Below the pieces are notes generated by a model that had not been told where the DNA came from, searched no databases, and was given only the letters and a program-made list of their open reading frames with translations. From contig JAGXRS010000406.1 in assembly GCA_018335615.1 (NCBI GenBank), positions 1-5,426 on the forward strand: a DNA stretch of 5,426 bases. The letters are read 5' to 3'. The DNA comes from Hydrogenophaga sp. (lineage in GTDB: Bacteria; Pseudomonadota; Gammaproteobacteria; Burkholderiales; Burkholderiaceae_C). Numbering within the stretch: the first letter of the stretch is position 1; every line of letters starts with the position of its first letter. A program made the position numbers and the translations under genes. Of the stretch, positions 1 through 5,426 are shown one piece after another.

Positions 1-27
1 CAGGCGTCGCCACCGCCACAGCCCTGA
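1..27 (+). CDS. possible C-terminal tail of an upstream gene
   Basis: Frame 1 opens at the window edge, reads QASPPPQP and stops at TGA 25-27. This could be the Pro-rich end of a preceding gene in the same operon as the LPD7 gene, leaving a spacer of about 47 nt that holds a strong ribosome binding site. Eight residues cannot identify a protein. The alternative is that this is not coding at all: the frame of the LPD7 gene is also open back to the window edge. Confidence 0.22.
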   Translation, partial: QASPPPQP

Positions 28-63
28 CCCCACCACCAAGCCGCAGCCCACAGCCCCAACCCC

Positions 64-70
64 AGGAGGT
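64..70 (+). promoter_or_regulatory. strong Shine-Dalgarno site for the LPD7 gene
   Basis: AGGAGGT lies 4 nt upstream of the ATG at 75. It is a near-perfect anti-16S match and is the main reason for choosing that start, because the reading frame itself stays open upstream to the edge of the window. Confidence 0.75.
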
Positions 71-74
71 TTCC

Positions 75-1247
75 ATGGACGACCACAACAACCCCGCCCG
101 CCGCGCGAATCGAGCCACACCCGAGTCCTTGGGTGCACCAGGCGGCACAGTGGAGCCCGCCAACCGCGCAGCAGCCGCCATCCGGGCCTTTCAGACACCC
201 GAGGAAACCCCGGCGCAGCGCTACGAACTGCGCGACCCGTTCACCGACCTCACCTACCGCAGCGACCGCTTTCAGAACATGGTGGCCAAAGCCGATCAGC
301 TCGGCGCCAACCGGTTCGTCGCGCAGGACGCACAAGGCAACAAGTCGTTCGTGCACAAGGTCGATGGTCATTGGAGCCGCGAAGAGCCCCGCAGCCCGCC
401 AGGTCCTGAGGTCACCGATCAACCCAGGTCAACCAGACCGGAGCGCGCGCAGCAGGAGACTGTCAGCCCTGCCATTCCCCGGCTCTCCAACCCGACCGAA
501 CCACGCGCCCGCGAGGGCGCCGAACCGCAAGCGTTCGCGCACATGGATGCCCAGGCCGAACGCACCGCCCTGGTGGCTAAGCTTGAAGCCGCGTTGATGG
601 ACCGCTACCTCATCAAGCGGGCACCGGTCACCATGGGTGAGGTCAAGTTGGGCCTGACCGAGTACCGCTTCAAAGGCGACACCTCCCGTGTGGCCTTCAC
701 CGAATCCACCTTCCGCCTGGCAACCGACACCAACAGCCCGTCAGTGGCCCGCTCCATGGTGGACGTGGCCGAAGCGCGCAACTGGCATTCGCTGCGGGTG
801 TCGGGCAATGAGGAATTCAAACGGGCGGTCTGGCTGGAGGCCGCTGCCCGTGGGGTGAAGGCGCTGGGCTACGAGCCCAACCCGGCCGATCTGGAACGCC
901 TCAAGGCCGAACGCGAACTGCGTCAGGTCAACCGCATCGAGCCCGGCCGGGATGCGAATGCCGTGCCCGCCACCGCCGCCAACGCAGACAAACCCGCTTC
1001 GCGCGGCAGTGGCGGACGCAAGACCGTGCTGGCCGCCATCGAAGCCATTCTGGTGGCCAACCGCGTGCCCGAGAAGCGGCGTGAAGCCGTCATGGCCGCC
1101 GCTGCCGACCAGCTGGCCCAGCGCACACGCAACGGCCAGACGCCCAAGGTGAAGGTCTATGACAAGGCGGCGCCATCGCAGCGCCCCGCCGTGGAGCCCC
1201 GACCGGAACAACAGCGCACCCGCGAGCGCGCTGCTCCCACCCGCTGA
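75..1247 (+). CDS. LPD7 domain-containing mobile-element protein
   Basis: Predicted soluble 390-residue protein with no signal peptide or membrane segment. Residues about 48-100 form a small unit (RYELRDPFTDLTY through KVDGHW) with the regular look of a compact alpha/beta module. A low-complexity Pro/Arg/Glu linker follows (about 101-155). Residues about 172-275 match what I know of the LPD7 domain: YRFKGDTSRVAFTE, then PSVARSMVDVAEARNW, RVSGNEEFKRAVWLEAAARG and GYEP. LPD7 is found fused to or beside conjugative relaxases and on plasmids; its biochemical role is not firmly known. The C-terminal third has a helical stretch (about 310-350) and a basic Arg/Pro-rich tail, consistent with nucleic-acid contact, which is inference. 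It is followed 11 nt later by the DUF1173 gene, suggesting an operon. No relaxase motif is visible, so this is an accessory protein or a detached relaxase tail. The frame stays open upstream of the chosen start, so a longer form cannot be excluded. Confidence 0.8.
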   Translation: MDDHNNPARRANRATPESLGAPGGTVEPANRAAAAIRAFQTPEETPAQRYELRDPFTDLTYRSDRFQNMVAKADQLGANRFVAQDAQGNKSFVHKVDGHWSREEPRSPPGPEVTDQPRSTRPERAQQETVSPAIPRLSNPTEPRAREGAEPQAFAHMDAQAERTALVAKLEAALMDRYLIKRAPVTMGEVKLGLTEYRFKGDTSRVAFTESTFRLATDTNSPSVARSMVDVAEARNWHSLRVSGNEEFKRAVWLEAAARGVKALGYEPNPADLERLKAERELRQVNRIEPGRDANAVPATAANADKPASRGSGGRKTVLAAIEAILVANRVPEKRREAVMAAAADQLAQRTRNGQTPKVKVYDKAAPSQRPAVEPRPEQQRTRERAAPTR

Positions 1248-1258
1248 AGGCGTGCCGT

Positions 1259-2572
1259 ATGCACACTGACGCCGATACCGACACCCACGCCGCTGTGGAC
1301 CGTGAAGGCAGCCCAGAGCTCGCCACGGCCTACGACATCGGTGGCCAGCGCTGGCCGAAAGACGCGCCCGGCTTTGCCCAAGCCATCGCCAACGCCCACA
1401 AGCAAGGCCTGCGGCCCCGCTGCCTGTGCCTGGCGCAAGGGATAGAGATGTATGTGGCGCGCCTGGGTGGCCCGTACCGGGGGTTCATCGTCAAACGCAT
1501 GCCCGACACCGGCTGCCAGCACGCACCCGACTGCTCGTCCTACGAGCCACCGGCCGAGCTCTCCGGTCTGGGGCAGGTGCTGGGCAGTGCCATTGCCGAG
1601 GACACCGCCACTGGCGAGACGACGCTCAAGCTCGACTTTGCGCTGACCCAGCTGCCCGGGCGCTCGCAGAGCCCGCCCGTACCGAGCAATCATGAGCGTG
1701 TGGCCACCGATGGCAACCGACTTTCCCTGCGCAGCCTGCTCCACTACCTGTGGGACCAGGCCGAGCTGACGCGGTGGCAACCCGGCTTTGACAGCAAGCG
1801 CAGCTGGGGCACCGTGCGCAGGCAACTGCTGTCGGCGGCTGAAGACAAGAACGCGAGGGGCCATTCGCTGCGCTCGCGCCTGTACATCCCCGAGCCCTTC
1901 TCGGTTGAACAGCGCGACGCGATCAACGTCAGGCGGCTGGCGCAATGGTCGCAAGCCCATTCAGAACCCGGTCAGCCGCAGCGCCTGATGCTGCTGATTG
2001 GCGAGGTCAAGGACATCGCGCCGGCGCGCTATGGCTTCAAAGCCGTGCTGAAACACGTTCCCGACCAGGCGTTCTCGCTTGATGAACAGCTCTACCGCAG
2101 GCTGAGCAGGCACTTCGAGACCGAGCTGACCCTGTGGGGCGCCTCCGACAACATGCACCTGGTGGTCATCGCGACGTTCAGCGTGTCCGAGGCGGGGGTC
2201 CCGAAGGTCTGCGAGCTGTCGCTGATGCCGGTGACACAGCACTGGCTACCGGTGGAAAACCGCGTCGACCAGCAACTGGTGGACCACCTGGTGCACCAAC
2301 GCCGATCCTTCAGGAAGGGCCTGCGCTACAGCCTGCCCGCCAGCACCCCGGTGGTCAACGCCATCCTCAGCGACACCGGTGCAGAGCCCTGTGCGCTGTG
2401 GATCGCGCGGGAAACAGATGACGAGCATGAAGGGCGGGCACCGTGGGCGTCTCTTCCCGCGCCCGGCCATCCACCGTGTTGGCTCTGGCGACCGGCAGAG
2501 GGTGCGATGCCTCCATTGCCAGAAAAGCGTGTGCACACGGCGCCTGGCCAGGGACCTGCGCCGGAACCATGA
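1259..2572 (+). CDS. DUF1173 family protein of a conjugative element
   Basis: Predicted cytoplasmic protein of 437 residues. The segments GGQRWPKDAPGFAQAIANAH, RPRCLCLAQGIEMYVARLGG and FIVKRMPDTGCQHAPDCSSY are what I recognise as the start of the DUF1173 family, whose members sit in integrating conjugative elements and plasmids and have no established function. A Cys/His cluster, C55-x-C57 then C86-x-H88-x3-C92, could bind a metal; this is inference. The middle (about 140-340) is mixed alpha/beta and includes LMLLIGEVKDIAPARYGFK and HLVVIATFSVSE. The C-terminus ends with a Trp- and Pro-rich segment (PCWLWRPAEGAMPPLP), as I expect for the family, so the gene looks full length. GAAGG at 1246-1250, overlapping the LPD7 stop, is placed 8 nt before the ATG and serves as ribosome binding site. 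The stop overlaps the ATG of a short downstream ORF (ATGA). Confidence 0.8.
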   Translation: MHTDADTDTHAAVDREGSPELATAYDIGGQRWPKDAPGFAQAIANAHKQGLRPRCLCLAQGIEMYVARLGGPYRGFIVKRMPDTGCQHAPDCSSYEPPAELSGLGQVLGSAIAEDTATGETTLKLDFALTQLPGRSQSPPVPSNHERVATDGNRLSLRSLLHYLWDQAELTRWQPGFDSKRSWGTVRRQLLSAAEDKNARGHSLRSRLYIPEPFSVEQRDAINVRRLAQWSQAHSEPGQPQRLMLLIGEVKDIAPARYGFKAVLKHVPDQAFSLDEQLYRRLSRHFETELTLWGASDNMHLVVIATFSVSEAGVPKVCELSLMPVTQHWLPVENRVDQQLVDHLVHQRRSFRKGLRYSLPASTPVVNAILSDTGAEPCALWIARETDDEHEGRAPWASLPAPGHPPCWLWRPAEGAMPPLPEKRVHTAPGQGPAPEP

Positions 2573-2703
2573 GCGCGGCATACCATGGAGAAAATCTTGT
2601 CCTCTACCCCCTCAACGGAGCCGGCCATGGAATGGCCGCCAGTGACGTGGACGACCACCACCGGCTGGAGCGCGCACGCATCCATCCATCCACCTGCTGT
2701 TGA
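2569..2703 (+). pseudogene. 44-codon vestigial ORF coupled to DUF1173 gene
   Basis: ATG at 2569 overlaps the DUF1173 stop as ATGA, the usual arrangement for translational coupling. The ORF reads MSAAYHGENLVLYPLNGAGH onward, has plausible GC-rich codon use, and ends after HHRLERARIHPSTCC at TGA 2701-2703. I do not recognise it. Protein-like sequence continues at once in the next frame (LLISDANRGLADI), so the short length may result from a frameshift near 2690-2703, where the sequence repeats TCCA three times. It may be the N-terminal part of a broken gene, or simply a short hypothetical ORF. Confidence 0.35.
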
Positions 2704-2810
2704 TCAGCGATGCCAACCGGGGCCTGGCCGACATCACCGCCAGCCACACCTTTGAGGCCGACGCTGCCATCGCCCAGCCGCCGCAGCGCCGACAGGCCAC
2801 CGCCAAGCCA
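2694..2810 (+). pseudogene. protein-like fragment, possible antitoxin tail
   Basis: In a different frame from the 44-codon ORF just upstream, the sequence reads LLLISDANRGLADITASHTF, then EADAAIAQPPQRRQATAKP. This acidic-helical stretch followed by a basic end resembles C-terminal tails of small type II antitoxins (GLADI..., DADAAI... patterns). That resemblance is from memory and is not proof. No start codon with a ribosome binding site exists in this frame. The frame remains open further down, but its later sequence loses protein character, so I treat only this part as a remnant. It could also be part of an unrelated hypothetical gene. Confidence 0.28.
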
Positions 2811-2866
2811 TCCAGTCCGGCGAATCCCGGCAAGCCGGTGACCAAGAACCCAGTCGGCCGTGGCGC

Positions 2867-3025
2867 CGATACAGCTCTGCCAATACCTTGCGCGAGTACC
2901 TGCACGGCGACGACTTGTTGCTGTACACAGCCATGGACGCCCGGGCCACGGTGTACCTTCTGTCCATACGCCACCACCGACAACTCTCGTTTGATTTTGC
3001 TCGGTCGTGGCCGTCGTCAGGTTGA
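2867..3025 (+). pseudogene. remnant of a RelE/ParE-like toxin (C-terminus)
   Basis: A third frame carries a well-formed segment: RYSSANTLREYLHGDDLLLY, then TAMDARATVYLLSIRHHRQL and SFDFARSWPSSG, closed by TGA 3023-3025. The pattern of LR-x-hydrophobic, LLLY, then a strand ending in SIRHHRQLSFDF resembles the last two strands and tail of RelE/ParE-superfamily toxins, where an arginine/histidine-rich final strand follows a hydrophobic one. Only about 52 residues look real, against the usual 90-110. Upstream in this frame (to the stop at 2753-2755) there is no ATG with a ribosome binding site and the sequence is Pro/Arg/Ala-rich, so the N-terminal half is missing or frameshifted. The toxin assignment rests on remembered family features. 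The alternative is the end of another small gene. Confidence 0.4.
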
Positions 3026-3030
3026 CGGCC
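3009..3030. repeat. 7-bp inverted repeat after the toxin-like remnant
   Basis: GGCCGTC at 3009-3015 and GACGGCC at 3024-3030 are perfect reverse complements separated by 8 nt. The structure spans the TGA stop of the toxin-like fragment. No T-run follows the right arm, so it is not a canonical intrinsic terminator. It could be a weak terminator-like hairpin, an operator, or chance in GC-rich DNA. Confidence 0.4.
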
Positions 3031-3178
3031 CCAACTGTCCTCATAATGGCATGTCGCCAGATGTAACAAATTCGAATCGAGCCGTAAGCCCGTGGATGTC
3101 AAAGTCAGACAGTCCCAGACCCATGGCTCATAGAACCCGACCGGTTCCGCAACGTCTGCGGAAGTCAATAAATGACGG
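3026..3178 (+). other. intergenic leader upstream of hsdR
   Basis: About 150 nt between the last remnant and hsdR with no protein-like reading on either strand. It is less GC-rich than the flanks, with patches such as TGTAACAAATTCGAAT near 3061-3076 and CAATAAATGA near 3166-3175. This fits a regulatory region holding the hsdR promoter. I found no convincing -35/-10 pair at 16-18 bp spacing. The only distinct element is the inverted repeat at 3145-3163. Confidence 0.45.
3145..3163 (+). promoter_or_regulatory. hairpin or operator dyad in the hsdR leader
   Basis: TTCCGCA (3145-3151) and TGCGGAA (3157-3163) form a perfect 7-bp dyad around the 5-nt loop ACGTC. The right arm contains the only good Shine-Dalgarno candidate before hsdR, GGAAG at 3160-3164. 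As RNA, the stem would pair that site and could limit translation; as DNA, the 19-bp dyad is the right size for a dimeric repressor. Which of these applies, if either, cannot be told from sequence. Confidence 0.4.
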
Positions 3179-3198
3179 ATGGATATGCACGGGAGTAG
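3172..3198 (+). CDS. 8-codon mini-ORF overlapping the hsdR start
   Basis: ATG 3172 begins MTDGYARE and stops at TAG 3196-3198, in a different frame from hsdR. The GGAAG at 3160-3164 is 7 nt from this ATG but 14 nt from the hsdR ATG at 3179, so by spacing the mini-ORF is the better-placed start. Ribosomes ending here could reinitiate at, or compete with, the hsdR start. It may equally be a chance ATG. Confidence 0.22.
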   Translation: MTDGYARE

Positions 3199-5426
3199 CC
3201 GTTCAAATTTCGACGTACTCAAACCTTATGAGCCGCAACTCTGGCGCCTCGGCGCCTTGGCAGAGCGCTATTTCACAGACGACCCCAACACCAGTCTTCT
3301 CAAGCTGCGACAATTTTCAGAGTTGTTGACCCAATCGGTCGCCGCACGGATCGGGCTCTACACATCGGCGGAAGAGTCCCAATACGAACTGATCCGACGT
3401 TTGCAAGCCGACGGCTTCCTTCCGCGCGAAGTCAAGCAACTGCTGGATCAAATTCGCGTTGCAGGCAATGCAGCCAATCACGCACTCGAAGCCAACCACG
3501 CCAAGGCCCTGGCCTCTCTGCGATTTACCTGGCAACTGGTCCTTTGGTTTCACCGCACCTTCAAGGACCCCGGCTTTCGATCTGGCCCCTTTCTGCCACC
3601 CGCCGCGCCGGTGGACGAAAGCACTGAGCTAAAGGGCCAGTTGGACGATCTGCGCCGGGCAATGGTCGAGTACCAGTCGAAACACGAACAGGCACAGACC
3701 GAACTGGATCAGGCACAGTCTCGCCTTTCCACGCTGGACGAAGAGCGGTCGGTTTGGGAACAGGTGGCAGCAGAGGCCGAACAAGCCAAGACCGAACTCG
3801 GTCAGCGCCTGGCGGCCTTGCAAACCGAGGTCAAGTCGGCGCCGCAGTTCAACAAAAACCAGCTTCTATCGTTTGCTTCAGCGGCGGCATCGCAGCTCCA
3901 CCTCGACGAGTCTCAGACACGACGCCTGGTGGACGAGCAGCTGCGCCAGGCCGGCTGGGAGGCCGACACCGAGGTCCTGCGCTACAGCAAAGGAACCCGT
4001 CCCGAGAAGGGCCGCAACATCGCCATTGCCGAATGGCCCTGCGAAGGGTATTCAGCCGACTACGTGCTGTTTCAGGACTTGACCCCGCTCGCCGTCGTCG
4101 AGGCCAAGCGCGAAACCAAAGACGTCTCAGCCGCCCTGCAGCAGAGCAAGCGTTACAGCCGCACCTTTGGCGCCAGCTCAGAAACCTTTCTCCACGAAGA
4201 AAACTGGGGCGAGCAGGGTGAATTCCGCATCCCCTTTGTCTTCTCCACCAACGGCCGCCCTTACCTGCGGCAGCTTGCCACCAAAAGTGGCATCTGGTTT
4301 TGCGATCTTCGCCGTCCAGAAAACCTGGCGCATGCCCTTGACGGTTGGTATTCACCTCAAGGCCTGCAATCCCTGTTGGGTCGCGACGAGGCACAAGCCG
4401 ACCAAGAGCTCAGCAACACCGCCTTCAATTACGGCTTCCCACTGCGCCACTACCAGCAGGCTGCCATTCAAGAGACGGAACGTTGCATCAGCCAAGGGCA
4501 GCGCGCCATTCTGTTGGCCATGGCCACGGGCACCGGCAAAACCAAAACCTGCGTTGCACTGATCTACCGGCTCCTCAAGGCCAAGCGCTTTCGACGGATT
4601 CTTTTTCTGGTTGACCGTTCAGCGCTGGGCATCCAAGCCGCCAATGCGTTCAAAGAAACCCGCATGGAGCGGCTCCAGACCTTTGCGGACGTCTTCGGTC
4701 TGAAAGAACTGGACGATCAAAAGCCCGACGACGACACCGCCGTGCAGGTGGCCACCGTGCAGGGCATGATGAAACGGGTCCTGTTCCCTGCTGACGGTGT
4801 GGCCCCGCCCACCGTGGACCAGTTCGACTGCATCGTCATCGACGAATGCCACCGCGGCTACACGCTTGATCGCGAGATGTCCGACACCGAAATGGCCTTT
4901 CGCGGGTTCGATGACTACATCTCCAAATACCGGCGAGTGCTTGACTACTTTGACGCTGTCAAGATCGGCCTCACCGCCACCCCAGCCCTGCACACCAGCG
5001 AAATCTTCGGCCCGCCCGTCTATTCCTACGGCTACCGCGAAGCCGTGGTCGATGGCTTTTTGGTGGACTACGAGCCGCCGATTCAGCTGTACACCGAACT
5101 CTCTACCCATGGCATGACATGGAAGGTGGGCGAAGACGTCAAGGTGTACGACGCCACCAAAAACCAGATCGAACTCTTCAAGGCACCGGACGAAATCAAG
5201 CTTGAGGTGGACGATTTCAACCGCAAGGTCATCACCCGCCCGTTCAACGAGGTGGTGTGCAACTACCTGGCCCAGGAGCTGGACCCCAGTGGGCGCCGCA
5301 AGACCCTGATTTTCTGCGTCAGCAGCAGCCATGCTGACCTCGTGGTCGAGGTGCTCAAACAAGCCTTTGCCGTCCAATATGGCTCGGTAGAAGACGACGC
5401 CGTCATCAAGATCACCGGCGACGCCG
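3179..5426 (+). CDS. hsdR: type I restriction enzyme subunit R (partial)
   Basis: Restriction and DNA-translocation subunit of a type I R-M complex (R2M2S): it uses ATP to pull unmodified DNA and cuts at a distance from the recognition site. The frame is open for 749 codons and leaves the window; the family runs to about 1100-1200. Domains in order: a DUF4145-like helical region (about 10-130, beginning SNFDVLK); a coiled coil (about 149-219); the HSDR_N nuclease (about 240-325) with the PD-(D/E)xK set D294, E308, K310 (SADYVLF, VVEAKR); the SF2 motor with Q426 (RHYQQ), Walker A ATGTGKT at 449-455, DECH at 555-558, TAT at 599-601, and the start of the second RecA lobe (KTLIFC from 708). SKGTRPEKGRN, STNGRPY, SGIWFCD and FDAVKIGLTATPALHTSEIF match the EcoKI (type IA) branch as I remember it. 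ATG 3179 is the first start after an in-frame stop (3173-3175); ATG 3185 is equally possible. Both put SNFD near the N-terminus, as in EcoKI. hsdM and hsdS should lie downstream. Confidence 0.95.
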   Translation, partial: MDMHGSSRSNFDVLKPYEPQLWRLGALAERYFTDDPNTSLLKLRQFSELLTQSVAARIGLYTSAEESQYELIRRLQADGFLPREVKQLLDQIRVAGNAANHALEANHAKALASLRFTWQLVLWFHRTFKDPGFRSGPFLPPAAPVDESTELKGQLDDLRRAMVEYQSKHEQAQTELDQAQSRLSTLDEERSVWEQVAAEAEQAKTELGQRLAALQTEVKSAPQFNKNQLLSFASAAASQLHLDESQTRRLVDEQLRQAGWEADTEVLRYSKGTRPEKGRNIAIAEWPCEGYSADYVLFQDLTPLAVVEAKRETKDVSAALQQSKRYSRTFGASSETFLHEENWGEQGEFRIPFVFSTNGRPYLRQLATKSGIWFCDLRRPENLAHALDGWYSPQGLQSLLGRDEAQADQELSNTAFNYGFPLRHYQQAAIQETERCISQGQRAILLAMATGTGKTKTCVALIYRLLKAKRFRRILFLVDRSALGIQAANAFKETRMERLQTFADVFGLKELDDQKPDDDTAVQVATVQGMMKRVLFPADGVAPPTVDQFDCIVIDECHRGYTLDREMSDTEMAFRGFDDYISKYRRVLDYFDAVKIGLTATPALHTSEIFGPPVYSYGYREAVVDGFLVDYEPPIQLYTELSTHGMTWKVGEDVKVYDATKNQIELFKAPDEIKLEVDDFNRKVITRPFNEVVCNYLAQELDPSGRRKTLIFCVSSSHADLVVEVLKQAFAVQYGSVEDDAVIKITGDA

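Noticed and set aside
1157..1960. 267-residue open frame on the minus strand
   Set aside because: Antisense to the LPD7 gene end and the DUF1173 gene; Gly/Ala/Arg-rich, with no recognisable domain and no ribosome binding site.
3022..3047. TTGACG and CATAAT as a promoter for hsdR
   Set aside because: Each box is close to sigma-70 consensus, but the spacer is only 14 bp, too short for a standard promoter; shifting either box loses the match.
2734..3222. 162-residue open frame on the minus strand across the scar
   Set aside because: Rich in Arg, Trp and Cys without any domain pattern; it is the complement of the degenerate forward fragments and overlaps the hsdR start.
3243..3256. GGCGCC repeated twice, 2 nt apart
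   Set aside because: Falls inside the hsdR coding sequence as ordinary Gly/Ala/Arg/Leu codons in GC-rich DNA; too short to mean anything.
2700..3329. 209-residue forward open frame
   Set aside because: Only its first part reads like protein. Later it is Cys/Thr/Pro-rich, crosses the toxin-like fragment in the wrong frame and runs into hsdR, so it is not an intact gene.
3754..4221. 155-residue forward open frame inside hsdR
   Set aside because: Out of frame with the nuclease domain; Arg/Gly-rich shadow translation.
4619..5377. 252-residue open frame on the minus strand
   Set aside because: It lies wholly antisense to the helicase part of hsdR, whose motifs are intact; long antisense frames are common in GC-rich genes, and its sequence resembles no family I know.
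1..5426. tRNA, rRNA, CRISPR array, insertion-sequence ends or attachment-site repeats
   Set aside because: Looked for and not seen: no spaced direct repeats, no transposase motif, no terminal inverted repeats with target duplications.

Overview
The window is GC-rich DNA with strong C/G preference at third codon positions. The gene content points to an integrated conjugative element or plasmid accessory region of a proteobacterium, most likely a beta-proteobacterium of the Burkholderiales type. The lineage is inferred from composition and gene families; no rRNA or housekeeping gene is present to prove it.

The left half (about 1-2572) is a mobile-element module of two tandem forward genes. The first encodes a 390-residue protein with an LPD7-type domain (large polyvalent protein-associated domain 7), a family common in conjugative relaxases and their accessory proteins. 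The second starts 11 nt later and encodes a 437-residue DUF1173-family protein, also typical of conjugative elements, with a Cys/His cluster near its N-terminus. The tight spacing suggests one transcript.

The middle (about 2573-3178) has no intact gene. A 44-codon ORF overlaps the DUF1173 stop by ATGA. It is followed by protein-like segments in two other frames. The last of these ends in a sequence that resembles the C-terminus of RelE/ParE-family toxins. I read this stretch as a decayed gene or gene pair, possibly a toxin-antitoxin module. Two perfect 7-bp inverted repeats lie in or just after it; the second is immediately upstream of the next gene.

The right half (3179 to the window edge) is one long open frame, cut by the window end after 749 codons. 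It encodes the restriction/translocation subunit HsdR of a type I restriction-modification system and looks closest to the EcoKI (type IA) branch. It has an N-terminal DUF4145-like helical domain, a coiled coil, a PD-(D/E)xK nuclease with all catalytic residues, and an SF2 helicase motor with motifs Q, I, II and III visible. The hsdM and hsdS partners are not in the window and would be expected downstream.

Taken together, this is a conjugative-element backbone carrying or abutting a type I restriction defence operon, with a degenerate scar between them. I see no clearly undescribed system. The most interesting points are the scar, the hairpin plus 8-codon mini-ORF at the hsdR start, and the DECH form of helicase motif II.
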